Source: G963704535 sp963704535
GTDB lineage: Bacteria > Chloroflexota > Chloroflexia > Chloroflexales > Roseiflexaceae
Length of the DNA: 64,000 nt
Assembly (NCBI GenBank): GCA_963704535.1
Contig: OY969916.1
Coordinates: 9,548,001-9,612,000 of the forward strand
Direction of reading: 5' to 3'
How positions within the stretch are numbered: the stretch's first letter is position 1; every line of letters begins with the position of its first letter. Made by a program: the position numbers and the translations under genes. Below, in pieces: positions 18,120 through 26,624 of the stretch. Under the pieces are notes generated by a model that was given only the letters and a program-made list of their open reading frames with translations, ran no database searches and was not told where the DNA came from.

Positions 18120-19526
18120 ATGCGAGCCAAACGTGTGCCTGCCGGCCTGACCTGGGTGTGGCGCCTGCTGATCGCCGGGCTCCTCGCGCTGGGTGGGCTG
18201 ATCGCCGTGCCGAGCGGCGCGGCGACCGAGGTGATCTATGTCTCGGCCACCGGCCACTACATGCGGGGCGTCTTCCGCGACTACTGGGATCGCAACGGCG
18301 GGCTGGCGAACTTCGGCTACCCGATCACCGATGAGTATATCGACCAGGCGACCGGGCGGATCTACCAGTACTACGAGCGGGCGCGCTTCGAGCGGGCGCA
18401 GCCCGACTCCACGTTGGTCGAGCTGGGCTTGCTGGGCCGCCAGGCGATCGGCAACCGGACCTTCCCGACTGCCGAGCCGATCGCCAGCAACAGCCAGCGC
18501 CGCTACTTCCCCGAGACGCAGCACATCGTCCAGTATGGCTTTAAGGAGACCTGGGAGACCAGGGGCGGGCTGCGGATCTTCGGCTACCCGCTCAGTGATG
18601 AGTTTGACGAGCAGCTCTCTGATGGGGTGACCCACACGGTCCAGTTCTTCGAGCGGGCGCGCTTCGAGTTCTGGCCCGATCGGCCGGACGGGCAGCGGGT
18701 GCTGCTGTCGCTGCTGGGTCGCCAGTTCGTCCCGCCGCAGTTGACCGCCCCGCTGGCGCCGAACGCGCCCCCAGCGCCGATCGGCGTGACGCCGACGCCT
18801 CCGCCGCCGCCACTGCCCACGGCGGCCCCGCCGCCGCCACCGCCCACGGCGACGCCGCAGCCGGGCGCCACGCCGCCGCCATTGGTGCGCCCGTCCATCC
18901 CGGCCAGCCGCAACGCCCGTGTGTCGCCCCAAGCGGGCCAGCCTGGCCAGGTGTTCGTGCTGGAAGCGACCGGCTTCAGGCCCGGCGAGGAGGTCGCCAT
19001 CTGGCTGAATGTTCCTGATGGCTCGGTGTTGGGGGCCGACACCTTCCGCGTCACCGCCGACGCCAACGGCGCCCTTCCGGCTGGAAGCGTGGGGTTCCAG
19101 AGCTTCGAGGACGAACCGACCGGCATCTGGTCGTTCGTCGCCCAGGGCACCGAGAGTAAACGCACGGCGATCGGCTACTTCCTGGTGGTCGGCTCGGCGA
19201 TCTCGCGGGCTCCCGAGCCGCAGCCGCCGGTGCCGGCGAACGTGGACGCGCGGGTTGACCCGTCGGCCGGGCCAGCGGGGACGATCTTTGTCTTTGGGGT
19301 CAGTGGCTTCCGCTCCGGTGAGGAAGTGGACATAACGATCAAATCCTCCGACGGCCGGGTGATCGGCGCCCCGTTCAGCGTGCGGGCCGATTCGGGCGGC
19401 TCGATCACCTACGCGGGGGTGTACTATGTCTCAACGCCGGGCGACCCGCTAGGGTTGTACAACTTCACCGCCAAGGGCCGGACGAGCGGCAAGGTCTCGA
19501 CGGCGTACTTTGTGCTGACGCCGTAG
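18120..19526 (+). CDS. Secreted repeat protein with Pro-rich linker and two Ig-like domains
   Basis: A 468-residue exported protein. A signal peptide spans about residues 1-36 (VWRLLIAGLLALGGLIAVPSG). Two repeats follow, each with GG...FGYPITDEY and YYERARFE words. A proline/threonine-rich linker (about 220-260) leads to two similar beta-rich domains, each with V-P-x-A-G-x-x-G-x-x-F, a GFR(P/S)GEEV turn, and a final ...YF(L/V)V strand. AGAGGAGGT before ATG 18120 fixes the start. Probably cell-surface or extracellular; the ligand is unknown. Confidence 0.82.
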   Translation: MRAKRVPAGLTWVWRLLIAGLLALGGLIAVPSGAATEVIYVSATGHYMRGVFRDYWDRNGGLANFGYPITDEYIDQATGRIYQYYERARFERAQPDSTLVELGLLGRQAIGNRTFPTAEPIASNSQRRYFPETQHIVQYGFKETWETRGGLRIFGYPLSDEFDEQLSDGVTHTVQFFERARFEFWPDRPDGQRVLLSLLGRQFVPPQLTAPLAPNAPPAPIGVTPTPPPPPLPTAAPPPPPPTATPQPGATPPPLVRPSIPASRNARVSPQAGQPGQVFVLEATGFRPGEEVAIWLNVPDGSVLGADTFRVTADANGALPAGSVGFQSFEDEPTGIWSFVAQGTESKRTAIGYFLVVGSAISRAPEPQPPVPANVDARVDPSAGPAGTIFVFGVSGFRSGEEVDITIKSSDGRVIGAPFSVRADSGGSITYAGVYYVSTPGDPLGLYNFTAKGRTSGKVSTAYFVLTP

Positions 19527-19790
19527 TCCGTTGGTCCGTGGTCAGTGGCCCGTAGTCACCCACAGCGTGAAACGTGAAACGTGAAACGTGAACTCAACTC
19601 ACACTTCACGTTTCACGTTTCACGTTTTGATGTTCTTTGCGGCTTTGCATTGAGCTATAGTGGGGGATGGTCTGCATCTTGCTGTTATGGGAAGCGGATG
19701 TTAAGCACAGCGTATCGCAAGTTCGTTCCGAGAAAGGAGGAGGCTTGGAGGGGCGTGCTCCTCCAAATTACCCCACCCAACCTGGAGCGA
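19527..19790. repeat. Heptamer hairpin and a family A/B-like unit
   Basis: GGTCCGT-type units (19527-19556) are followed by a long hairpin of CGTGAAA units: arms about 19566-19592 and 19605-19627, loop 12 nt. A GGAGGGGCGTGCTCCTCC unit lies at 19725-19790. Nothing else is visible in this 308-bp gap apart from the ribosome site of the next gene. Confidence 0.8.
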
Positions 19791-19834
19791 ATCTGCGATA
19801 GCTGAGCATGAGGGCTTTAGATAGGAGGATACAT

Positions 19835-20269
19835 ATGAAAGTTCGCGATATCATGACCACCGATGTGACCACCCTCGCGCCGACGGCGTTTATCTCCGAG
19901 GTTGCCCAGGCGATGCGCCTGCTCAATATCGGCTCGATCCCGCTGGTCGAGAATGGGCGGTTGATGGGGGTGATCACCGACCGCGACATCACGATCCGAG
20001 TGGTCGCCGATGGCTTGGACCCGCACCTTGAGAGCGCCGACATGCATATGACCAAGAACCCGATCTCGGCGTCGCCCGATTGGTCGGCCGAGCAGGCAGC
20101 CGAGGTCATGGCGCGCGAGCAGATCCGGCGTCTGCCGGTGGTGGAGAACGGCCAGCTGGTGGGCTACCTGGCGCTGGGCGACCTGGCGGTCCAGAATAAA
20201 GATCGACAGGTTGGCGAGACGCTCCAGCAAATCTCCGAGCCATCTGGGCAGCACTCGACCGAGCGCTAG
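19835..20269 (+). CDS. CBS-domain pair protein
   Basis: A 144-residue protein made of two CBS motifs (VRDIMTTDVTTLAPTA..., and MTKNPISASPDWSAEQAAEVM...). Each is followed by the typical IPLVENGRLMGVITDRDI or LPVVENGQLVGYLALGDL strand-helix. CBS pairs bind adenosyl ligands and act as energy sensors. ATG 19835 has AGGAGG eight bases upstream. It lies 350 bp before guaB on the same strand. Confidence 0.9.
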   Translation: MKVRDIMTTDVTTLAPTAFISEVAQAMRLLNIGSIPLVENGRLMGVITDRDITIRVVADGLDPHLESADMHMTKNPISASPDWSAEQAAEVMAREQIRRLPVVENGQLVGYLALGDLAVQNKDRQVGETLQQISEPSGQHSTER

Positions 20270-20304
20270 TGGGTCATTTAATGTGCTGATCGGCACTTGT
20301 CCTT

Positions 20305-20363
20305 GTTACGTGTTGCGTGTTACGTGCGCGTTGACACGCAACACGTAACACGCAACACGTAAC
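20305..20363. repeat. Heptamer inverted repeat (CGTGTTA/CGTGTTG type)
   Basis: GTTACGTGTTGCGTGTTACG is followed after a short loop by CACGCAACACGTAACACG and further units. It forms a hairpin just after the CBS gene. Confidence 0.8.
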
Positions 20364-20484
20364 AGAGAATTTCGTGCTCCTCGTGGGAAAAGCAGTCATC
20401 CCCGGCGATTTTGCAGCGGTACCATCCCAGGGTCGACTAGAGCATCATTCAAACGCTTTCACTTCCATGCTACACTGAGCCCCG

Positions 20485-20616
20485 GTTGGCACTTACCTGT
20501 GGCGGCGGAGCCGGCAGAGGTAAGTGCCGTTGCGTGTGCCCCAGCCTCTCCTTTGATGTTCGCGCGCGGATGGGGTTGCTCATCCGCAAACCATAGTTTG
20601 CGACAGGAATACTCCT
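20485..20616 (+). promoter_or_regulatory. Structured 5' leader of guaB
   Basis: A perfect 11-bp stem pairs GGCACTTACCT (20488-20498) with AGGTAAGTGCC (20518-20528) around a G-rich 19-nt loop. GCGGATG/CATCCGC near 20564-20585 and GCAAAC/GTTTGC near 20586-20601 form two more hairpins before the ATG. This could be an attenuator or other leader control of guanine nucleotide synthesis; no known riboswitch class was recognised. Confidence 0.5.
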
Positions 20617-22062
20617 ATGAAACTACGCCCTGAAACTGCCCTGACCTTTGACGATGTGCTGCTGGTGCCGAAACGCTCCTCCGTTCGCTCGCGCCGCGCC
20701 GTCAGCACCCGCACCCGTCTCAGCCGCCGGATCGAACTGGCGATCCCGCTGGTGTCGGCGAATATGGACACGGTGACGGAGTCGGCGATGGCGATTGCGA
20801 TGGCGCACGTCGGCGGCATCGGTATTATTCACCGATTTATGTCGATCGAGCGACAGGCCTCCGAGGTCGAGCGCGTCAAGCGCGCCGAGGGGTTCGTGGT
20901 CGAGAGTCCCTACGGCATTCCGCGCGATGCGACGGTCCAGGCGGCCCGCGTGCTGATGGCCGAGCACAATATCGGCGGGCTGTTGGTGCAAAGCGAAGAT
21001 GGCGCCATTCTCGGCCTGCTGACCACGCGCGACCTCTTGTTTGAGCCCAACCCACAGCGGCCGGTCGTCGAGGTGATGACGCCGCGCGAACAGTTGGTCA
21101 CCGCCGAGCCGGATGCCTCGCTGGAGACGGCCCGCTCCACGCTGCACCGCCACCGCCTGGAGAAATTGCCGCTGTTCGACCGCGCCGGCCAGCTCCACGG
21201 CCTGATCACCGCCCAGGATATCATCAAAAACACCCAATGGCCCGACGCGACCAAAGACGACCGGGGCCGGCTGCGGGTCGGCGCGGCGGTCGGGGTGCGG
21301 CCATCGGACCTGGAGCGGGCGGCGGCCTGCGTGCGGGCCGGCGCCGACGCGCTGGTGGTGGACATTGCCCACGGCCACTCGGATGGGGCGATCGAGATGG
21401 TGCTGGCGCTCAAAGAGCGCTTCCCGCAGGTGGACATCATTGGCGGCAATGTCGCGACGCCGGACGGCGTGCGCGACCTGGTCGACGCCGGCGCCGACTC
21501 GGTGAAGGTCGGCGTGGGGGCCGGCTCGATCTGCATCACCCGCATTGTGACCGGGTTCGGCGTCCCACAGTTGAGCGCGGTGGCCGATTGCGCGGCGGCT
21601 GGGCAGGAACTCGGGGTGCCGATCATCGCCGATGGCGGCATCCGCACCTCCGGCGATATCACCAAGGCGATCGCGGCCGGCGCCAGCACGGTGATGCTGG
21701 GCAGCCTGCTGGCCGGGACCGACGAGAGCCCCGGCGCCGGCGTGACCCGCAACGGCCGCCGCTACAAAATCGTGCGCGGGATGGCCTCGCTGACGGCCAA
21801 TATCGATCGGCAGGAGGTGGAGCAGCGCCGCGCGATCGACGCCGAGGATTGGGAGCGGGTGGTGCCGGAAGGCGTCGAGGCCATGGTGCCGATGCGTGGC
21901 CCGGTGAAGGATCTGGTCTACCAACTGGTGGGCGGCCTGCGCTCGGGGCTCAGCTACGCCGGCGCCACGACGATCGCCGAGCTGTGGGAGCAAGCTGAGT
22001 TTGTTCGCATCACGTCGGCCGGCAAGCACGAGAGCGGCGCGCACGACGTGGATGTGGCGTAG
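20617..22062 (+). CDS. guaB: Inosine-5'-monophosphate dehydrogenase
   Basis: Oxidises IMP to XMP with NAD, the committed step to GMP. The 481-residue protein begins with LTFDDVLLVPKRSSV, carries a CBS pair at about 90-205, and has the catalytic-loop cysteine in KVGVGAGSICITRIVTG. Downstream are the phosphate-binding IIADGGIRTSGDI and the flap region RGMASL. Length and domain order are normal. Confidence 0.97.
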   Translation: MKLRPETALTFDDVLLVPKRSSVRSRRAVSTRTRLSRRIELAIPLVSANMDTVTESAMAIAMAHVGGIGIIHRFMSIERQASEVERVKRAEGFVVESPYGIPRDATVQAARVLMAEHNIGGLLVQSEDGAILGLLTTRDLLFEPNPQRPVVEVMTPREQLVTAEPDASLETARSTLHRHRLEKLPLFDRAGQLHGLITAQDIIKNTQWPDATKDDRGRLRVGAAVGVRPSDLERAAACVRAGADALVVDIAHGHSDGAIEMVLALKERFPQVDIIGGNVATPDGVRDLVDAGADSVKVGVGAGSICITRIVTGFGVPQLSAVADCAAAGQELGVPIIADGGIRTSGDITKAIAAGASTVMLGSLLAGTDESPGAGVTRNGRRYKIVRGMASLTANIDRQEVEQRRAIDAEDWERVVPEGVEAMVPMRGPVKDLVYQLVGGLRSGLSYAGATTIAELWEQAEFVRITSAGKHESGAHDVDVA

Positions 22063-22100
22063 GGGATTTACGATTGGCGTAAACCCAGGACACCAGCGAT

Positions 22101-22183
22101 GTAGGGGCGATTCGCGAATCGCCCGCATTGGACGCAATGATATCCATTGCGCGCAACGCGGGCGGTTCGCAAACCGCCCCTAC
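22101..22183. repeat. Palindromic repeat with GTAGGGGCG...CGCCCCTAC ends
   Basis: Ends read GTAGGGGCGATTCGCGAATC and, inverted, GCGGTTCGCAAACCGCCCC plus TAC. Each end is itself a small palindrome. It lies between convergent guaB and an SRPBCC gene and probably stops transcription from both sides. Confidence 0.7.
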
Positions 22184-22202
22184 GGCATTGGATGGATCGA
22201 TG

Positions 22203-22655
22203 TCAGGCGGTGGCCGTGCGGCTGTGGGTGCCCTCGGCATAGGTCTTGAAATTATGCAGGTCCTCGTCGAGCCGCTTCTCCGGGTCGCTGAACAGGCTGG
22301 CGATGAACTCGCCGATGGCGCCGGCAGGCGGCACGTATTGCAGCGTGACGGTGATCTCGGTCTGGCCCTGCGGTAGCTGGTTAAACGTCACCTGGCCGCT
22401 GGTCTTGATATCGCCGCCGTCGCGGCTGTTCCAGCCGATCCGCTTGTTAGTCTCCAGCTTGGTCGTCTCGGCGTCCCACTCCAGTTCTTTCCCCAGCGGG
22501 CCTTCCATCACCCAGTGGCTGGTCCGGTCGCCGGTCTTCTCGATCGACTTGATATACTTCATGAAGTGCGGAAAGTTCTCGAAGTTGGCCCAGATGTTGA
22601 ACACATCGGCCACATCGGCCTTGACGATGATGCTTTTGGTCACTTGATCTGCCAT
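22203..22655 (-). CDS. SRPBCC (polyketide cyclase/dehydrase-like) protein
   Basis: A 150-residue START-like protein (TKSIIVKADVADVFNIWANF, then FPHFMKYIKSIEKTGDRTSHW and WNSRDGGDIKTSGQVTF). The same family (COG5637) forms the C-terminal domain of the protein at 26621-27601. It binds a hydrophobic ligand in related proteins; no catalytic assignment. AAAGGAAC before ATG 22655 serves as ribosome site. Confidence 0.88.
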   Translation of the reverse strand: MADQVTKSIIVKADVADVFNIWANFENFPHFMKYIKSIEKTGDRTSHWVMEGPLGKELEWDAETTKLETNKRIGWNSRDGGDIKTSGQVTFNQLPQGQTEITVTLQYVPPAGAIGEFIASLFSDPEKRLDEDLHNFKTYAEGTHSRTATA

Positions 22656-22689
22656 ATGTGTTCCTTTCTTTCACAAGGTTTCGGATAGT

Positions 22690-22950
22690 GCCGTTCTACT
22701 TTACAATGTGGGTAGGGAGAGGCTGAGGGGGCTGCCCCCTCAAACCCCCTTTTTCTCCACGAGCTGTAAAGCACTAAAGAATCTTGTCTAAACTCCCCCT
22801 TTTCAAACAGTCTCTGATGCAATTGGCGTGCCAGTAGCCGACGCTAAGAAACTGTTTGAAAAGGGCATAGTCTCGCCTACGATCCGTTGGTTGGAAAGAG
22901 GATTCTTGAGGGGCGCCTCCTCAAACTCCCCCTTTTCAAGCGGACTCCAT
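22690..22950. repeat. Three adjacent family A/B repeat copies
   Basis: One unit lies at 22690-22765 (with TTTACAATGTGGG and a GAGGGGGCTGCCCCCTC hairpin). A partial one is at 22790-22820 and a longer one at 22848-22945, starting AACTGTTTGAAAAGGG and ending CTCCCCCTTTTCAAG. They fill most of the 390-bp gap between two divergent genes. The remainder holds only the GAGGAGCTGACCC ribosome site of the MFS gene. Confidence 0.7.
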
Positions 22951-23045
22951 CGCAAGGCCGATGCCGCCGCGTTCGATCCTGCTATGCTTTGCCTCACGAT
23001 GAGCGGATAGAGAGCGGATAATCCCGTTTCACGAGGAGCTGACCC

Positions 23046-24284
23046 ATGCCATTCACCGGGCTTTGGCGCAACCCTGACTTCATGCGCCTGTGGGCCGGCC
23101 AGACGATCTCGAAGTTCGGTTCGCAGATCGGCGACGGGGCGCTCCAGTTCGCCGCGATCCTGGTCCTCGGCGCGAGCCCGGTGCAACTGGGGCTGCTGGC
23201 GGCGGCCCGGACCGCGCCGGTGCTGCTGTTTGGGCTGCTGGCCGAGGCCTGGGTCGACCGCTTGCGGCGGCGCCCGATCCTGATCGCCGCCGACCTCGGT
23301 CGCGGGCTGCTGCTCTGCTCGATCCCGGCGGCGGCGCTGCTGGGCGTGCTGGGCATGGGCGAGCTGTATATCGTGACGGCGCTGGTGAGCCTATTGAGCC
23401 TGCTCTTCGACGTGGCCTACCAGTCATATCTGCCGGCGCTGGTGCGGCGCGACCAACTGGTGGAGGGCAACAGCAAGTTGAGCATCAGCGACTCGGTCGC
23501 CGAGATCGCCGGGCCGCCGCTCGGTGGCAGCTTGGTGCAACTGCTCAGCGTGCCGCTGGCCGTCCTGGTCGACGCCTTCTCGTTCCTGGCCTCGGCGCTG
23601 GCCCTGGCGCTGATCCGCGTGCAGGAGCCGGCCCCGCCGCCCGCGCCGCGCCAGCACATCGGGCGCGACATCGTCGAGGGGCTGCGGGTGGCCCTGGGCA
23701 CGCCGGTACTCCGGGCGCTGCTGGGGAGCGCAGTGACGATCAGCCTGGCCGGCGGGGTGATCGGCGCGCTGTACAACCTGTACGCGATCCAGGAGTTGGG
23801 CTTGTCGCCGGGGGCGGTCGGGCTGGTGATCGGCGTCGGGGGCATCTCGGCGCTGGTGGGCGGGCTGGTGGCCGAGCGGGCGGCGCGGCGCTTCGGCGTG
23901 GGCCGGGCGATCGTCGGCGGGCTAGCGCTCGGCAGCGGCGCGCAAATGATCATATTGCTGACCCGTGGGCCGGTAGCGGTGAACCTGGCAGTGTTGCTGC
24001 TGGCGCAGGCCGCCGATATTGGGCTGGCGATCTACTTCATCAACGAGGTCAGTCTGCGCCAGACAATCACCCCGGAGCGGCTGCTGGGCCGCGTCAACGC
24101 CAGCGCCGGCTTTCTGATGGCCGGCGCTGGGCTGGTCGGCGCGCTGCTGGGTGGCGCGATCGGGCAGGCCGCCGGCTTGCGCGCGGCGCTGGCGGTCGGG
24201 CTGGTGGGGATGCTGCTGTCGAGTTTGTGGGTGGTCTTCTCGCCGGTGCGTGGCCTGCGCGAGCTGCCGCGCAGCGTCAGGTGA
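23046..24284 (+). CDS. MFS transporter, EntS/MFS_3 type
   Basis: A 412-residue protein with about 12 hydrophobic helices. It starts FTGLWRNPDFMRLWAGQTIS, typical of the MFS_3 group of drug or siderophore exporters, and has the loop motif EAWVDRLRRRPILIAAD. Substrate unknown. Its last 8 bp overlap the end of the convergent SDR gene. Confidence 0.9.
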   Translation: MPFTGLWRNPDFMRLWAGQTISKFGSQIGDGALQFAAILVLGASPVQLGLLAAARTAPVLLFGLLAEAWVDRLRRRPILIAADLGRGLLLCSIPAAALLGVLGMGELYIVTALVSLLSLLFDVAYQSYLPALVRRDQLVEGNSKLSISDSVAEIAGPPLGGSLVQLLSVPLAVLVDAFSFLASALALALIRVQEPAPPPAPRQHIGRDIVEGLRVALGTPVLRALLGSAVTISLAGGVIGALYNLYAIQELGLSPGAVGLVIGVGGISALVGGLVAERAARRFGVGRAIVGGLALGSGAQMIILLTRGPVAVNLAVLLLAQAADIGLAIYFINEVSLRQTITPERLLGRVNASAGFLMAGAGLVGALLGGAIGQAAGLRAALAVGLVGMLLSSLWVVFSPVRGLRELPRSVR

Positions 24285-25317
24285 TCGGCTGATGCCCGCG
24301 CAGCTCGTTGTTCTCCTCGGTCGCACGATCCGAGAGGCGCGTCAGCAGCGAGGGCGCCCAGGACGACCGGCTCTCCCAGCCGGTCTTGGGCTGGTCGCCG
24401 GCCACATTTGTCGGCTCTGGTAGCAGCTCGTTCATTAGCGTCATGGCCCTGGCCGTCAGCTCCGGGAGCAGCGGGCTCAGGCGCGCGATGGCGCGAGCTT
24501 GCAAGGTGATCACCAGCTCGGCGGCGCCGTGCCGGCAGGCATCCACGATCTGGCTCGCGGCGCGGCGCGCGTCGATCGAACTCAACGGCAGCGAATCGAG
24601 CAGCGCGAACCAGGCGAACTCCTCCTGGTGCTGGCCTTTGAAGAGCGCGTTGACGTGCGAGCCGGTGCGCATCAGCCCCGGGCAGACGGTGGTGACGCGG
24701 ATATTGTCCTTGGCAAGCTCGGCCCGCATCCCGTCCGAAAGGCCGACCAGCGCGAACTTGCTCGTGCAGTAGGGCAGCAGGTGCGGGACGGCGACCTTGC
24801 CGCCGATCGAGGCGATGTTGACGATCCGTCCACCGCCCTGCCGGCGCATATGTGGGATCGCGGCGAGCATGGTGTACAGCGGTCCCCACAAGTGTACGGC
24901 CATTGCCTGCTCGAAGTCCTCGATCTCCATATGCTCGACCGGGCCGGACTGGATCACGCCGGCGTTATTGATCAGCACGTCGATACGGCCATAGCGCGCA
25001 ACGGCCCGCGCGACCGCGTTCTGGGCCTGGCGCCGGTCGCGCACATCGCAGGGGAAGGCCAGCACCTCGGCGCCGCGCGCACGGAGATCCTGAGTGGCAC
25101 CGTCAAGCTCCGCATCGTCGCGGGCGACGATCGTGAGCTGTGCGCCCTCGTCGGCGAACTCGCGCGCGAGCAACAGCCCCAGCCCGCGCGAGCCGCCCGT
25201 GATCAGGACCGAGGCGCCCCGGAAGTCGAGCGTGGCGCGCCGTCGCAGCGCCCGCAGCACCAGCGCCGCCCCCAGACCCACCGTGACCGCCCTGGCCAGT
25301 TGTGAGTTTTTCATCAT
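24277..25317 (-). CDS. SDR-family oxidoreductase with C-terminal extension
   Basis: A 346-residue protein. A hydrophobic N-terminal segment (AVTVGLGAALVLRAL) may anchor it to the membrane. The SDR core has ITGGSRGLGLLLAREFA, NNAGV, IVNIASIGG and YCTSKFAL with the Tyr-Lys pair. About 90 extra residues follow the core. It is the third gene of a likely set with the SRPBCC and alcohol dehydrogenase genes upstream, separated by a 137-bp gap with a family A repeat. Confidence 0.88.
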   Translation of the reverse strand: MMKNSQLARAVTVGLGAALVLRALRRRATLDFRGASVLITGGSRGLGLLLAREFADEGAQLTIVARDDAELDGATQDLRARGAEVLAFPCDVRDRRQAQNAVARAVARYGRIDVLINNAGVIQSGPVEHMEIEDFEQAMAVHLWGPLYTMLAAIPHMRRQGGGRIVNIASIGGKVAVPHLLPYCTSKFALVGLSDGMRAELAKDNIRVTTVCPGLMRTGSHVNALFKGQHQEEFAWFALLDSLPLSSIDARRAASQIVDACRHGAAELVITLQARAIARLSPLLPELTARAMTLMNELLPEPTNVAGDQPKTGWESRSSWAPSLLTRLSDRATEENNELRGHQPIT

Positions 25318-25330
25318 TCTATCCCCTTTG

Positions 25331-25450
25331 GAGATTGGAGATTAGAGATTGGCCGCTAGCGCAAATCTCCAAAATTTCCGTGGTCGGTGGTGAAAGGGGT
25401 TCTTGAGGGGCTTCCCCCTCAAACTCCCCCTTTTCAGACAGCCTCTAATA
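25331..25450. repeat. GATTAGA heptamers and a family A copy
   Basis: GATTGGAGATTAGAGATTGG at about 25335-25354 consists of 7-bp units. A family A unit with CTTGAGGGGCTTCCCCCTC and CCCCCTTTTCAGACAG lies at 25389-25447. Confidence 0.75.
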
Positions 25451-25454
25451 ACCG

Positions 25455-26624
25455 TCATGGTTTGAGCACGACCTTGATGCACCCGTCGTCCTTGTGCTTG
25501 AACAGCGTGTAGCCGCGCGGTGCCTCGTCCAGCCGCATGTGGTGGGTGATCACGAACGACGGGTCGATCTCGCCGCGCTCGACCCGCTCAAGCAGCGGGC
25601 GCAGATATTTCTGGACGTGCGTCTGGCCCATCTTGAACGTCAGACCCTTGTTGAAGGCCGCGCCGATCGGCATCTTGTCGAAGAAGCCGCCGTAGACGCC
25701 AGGGATCGAGACGGTGCCGCCCTTTCGGCAGGCCATGATCGCCTCGCGCAGCGCGTGCGGTCGGTCGGTGGCTGTGAAGGTGGCCGCCTTGACCCGGTCA
25801 TACATCGCGTCGATGCTGGTGCCGTGCGCCTCCAGCCCCACCGCCTCGATGCAGGCGTCCGGCCCGCGGCCGGCGGTCATCTCGCGCAGCCGGTCGAGCA
25901 CATGCTCCTTGGAGAAGTCGAGCGTCTCGGCCTTGCCCTGCTCGCGGGCCATCTGGAGCCGCTCAGGCACCTGGTCGATCGCGATCACCCGCTCGGCGCC
26001 GAGCATATAGGCGCTCTTGATCGCGAACTGCCCGACCGGGCCGCAGCCCCAGACCGCGATCGTGTCGCCAGGCTTGATAGCGCAGTTCTCGGCCGCCATG
26101 TAGCCGGTGGGGAAGATGTCGCCCAGGAACAACACCTGATCATCCGATAGCCCCTCGGGGATCTTGATCGGCCCGACATCGGCGAAGGGCACCCGCACAT
26201 ACTCGGCCTGCCCGCCCGCGTAGCCGCCGGTCAGGTGCGAGTAGCCAAACAGGCCGGCCGGCGAGTGGCCGTACATCTTTTCCGCCATCCAGGCGTTTGG
26301 GTTCGAGTTGTCGCACGCCGACCACATGGCGTTCTTACAGAAGAAACAGTTGCCGCAGGCGATTGTAAAAGGTACGACTACCCGATCGCCGAGCTTGAGG
26401 TTGTTGACCAGGCGGCCGACGGCGACGACCTCGCCCATGAACTCGTGGCCCAGAATATCGCCGGCCTCCATTGTGGGGATGTAGCCGTCGAGGAGATGCA
26501 GGTCCGAGCCGCAGATCGCCGCCGATGTCACCTTGACGATCGCGTCGCGCGGGTTGATGATCTCGGGGTCGGGGACGGTCTCGACCCGCACGTCATTCTT
26601 GCCGTACCAGCAGAGTGCTTTCAT
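25455..26624 (-). CDS. Zinc-dependent alcohol dehydrogenase, formaldehyde dehydrogenase-like
   Basis: A 389-residue medium-chain dehydrogenase. It starts MKALCWYGKNDVRVETVPDP, has the catalytic-zinc motif CGSDLHLLDGYIP, GDILGHEFMGEVVAVG, a structural-zinc cysteine group (CGNCFFCKNAMWSAC) and the NAD site VWGCGPVGQFAIK. The pattern fits the glutathione-independent formaldehyde dehydrogenase group, though the substrate is uncertain. ATG 26624 overlaps the stop of the upstream SRPBCC gene as ATGA; the longer frame upstream is a shadow. Confidence 0.92.
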   Translation of the reverse strand: MKALCWYGKNDVRVETVPDPEIINPRDAIVKVTSAAICGSDLHLLDGYIPTMEAGDILGHEFMGEVVAVGRLVNNLKLGDRVVVPFTIACGNCFFCKNAMWSACDNSNPNAWMAEKMYGHSPAGLFGYSHLTGGYAGGQAEYVRVPFADVGPIKIPEGLSDDQVLFLGDIFPTGYMAAENCAIKPGDTIAVWGCGPVGQFAIKSAYMLGAERVIAIDQVPERLQMAREQGKAETLDFSKEHVLDRLREMTAGRGPDACIEAVGLEAHGTSIDAMYDRVKAATFTATDRPHALREAIMACRKGGTVSIPGVYGGFFDKMPIGAAFNKGLTFKMGQTHVQKYLRPLLERVERGEIDPSFVITHHMRLDEAPRGYTLFKHKDDGCIKVVLKP

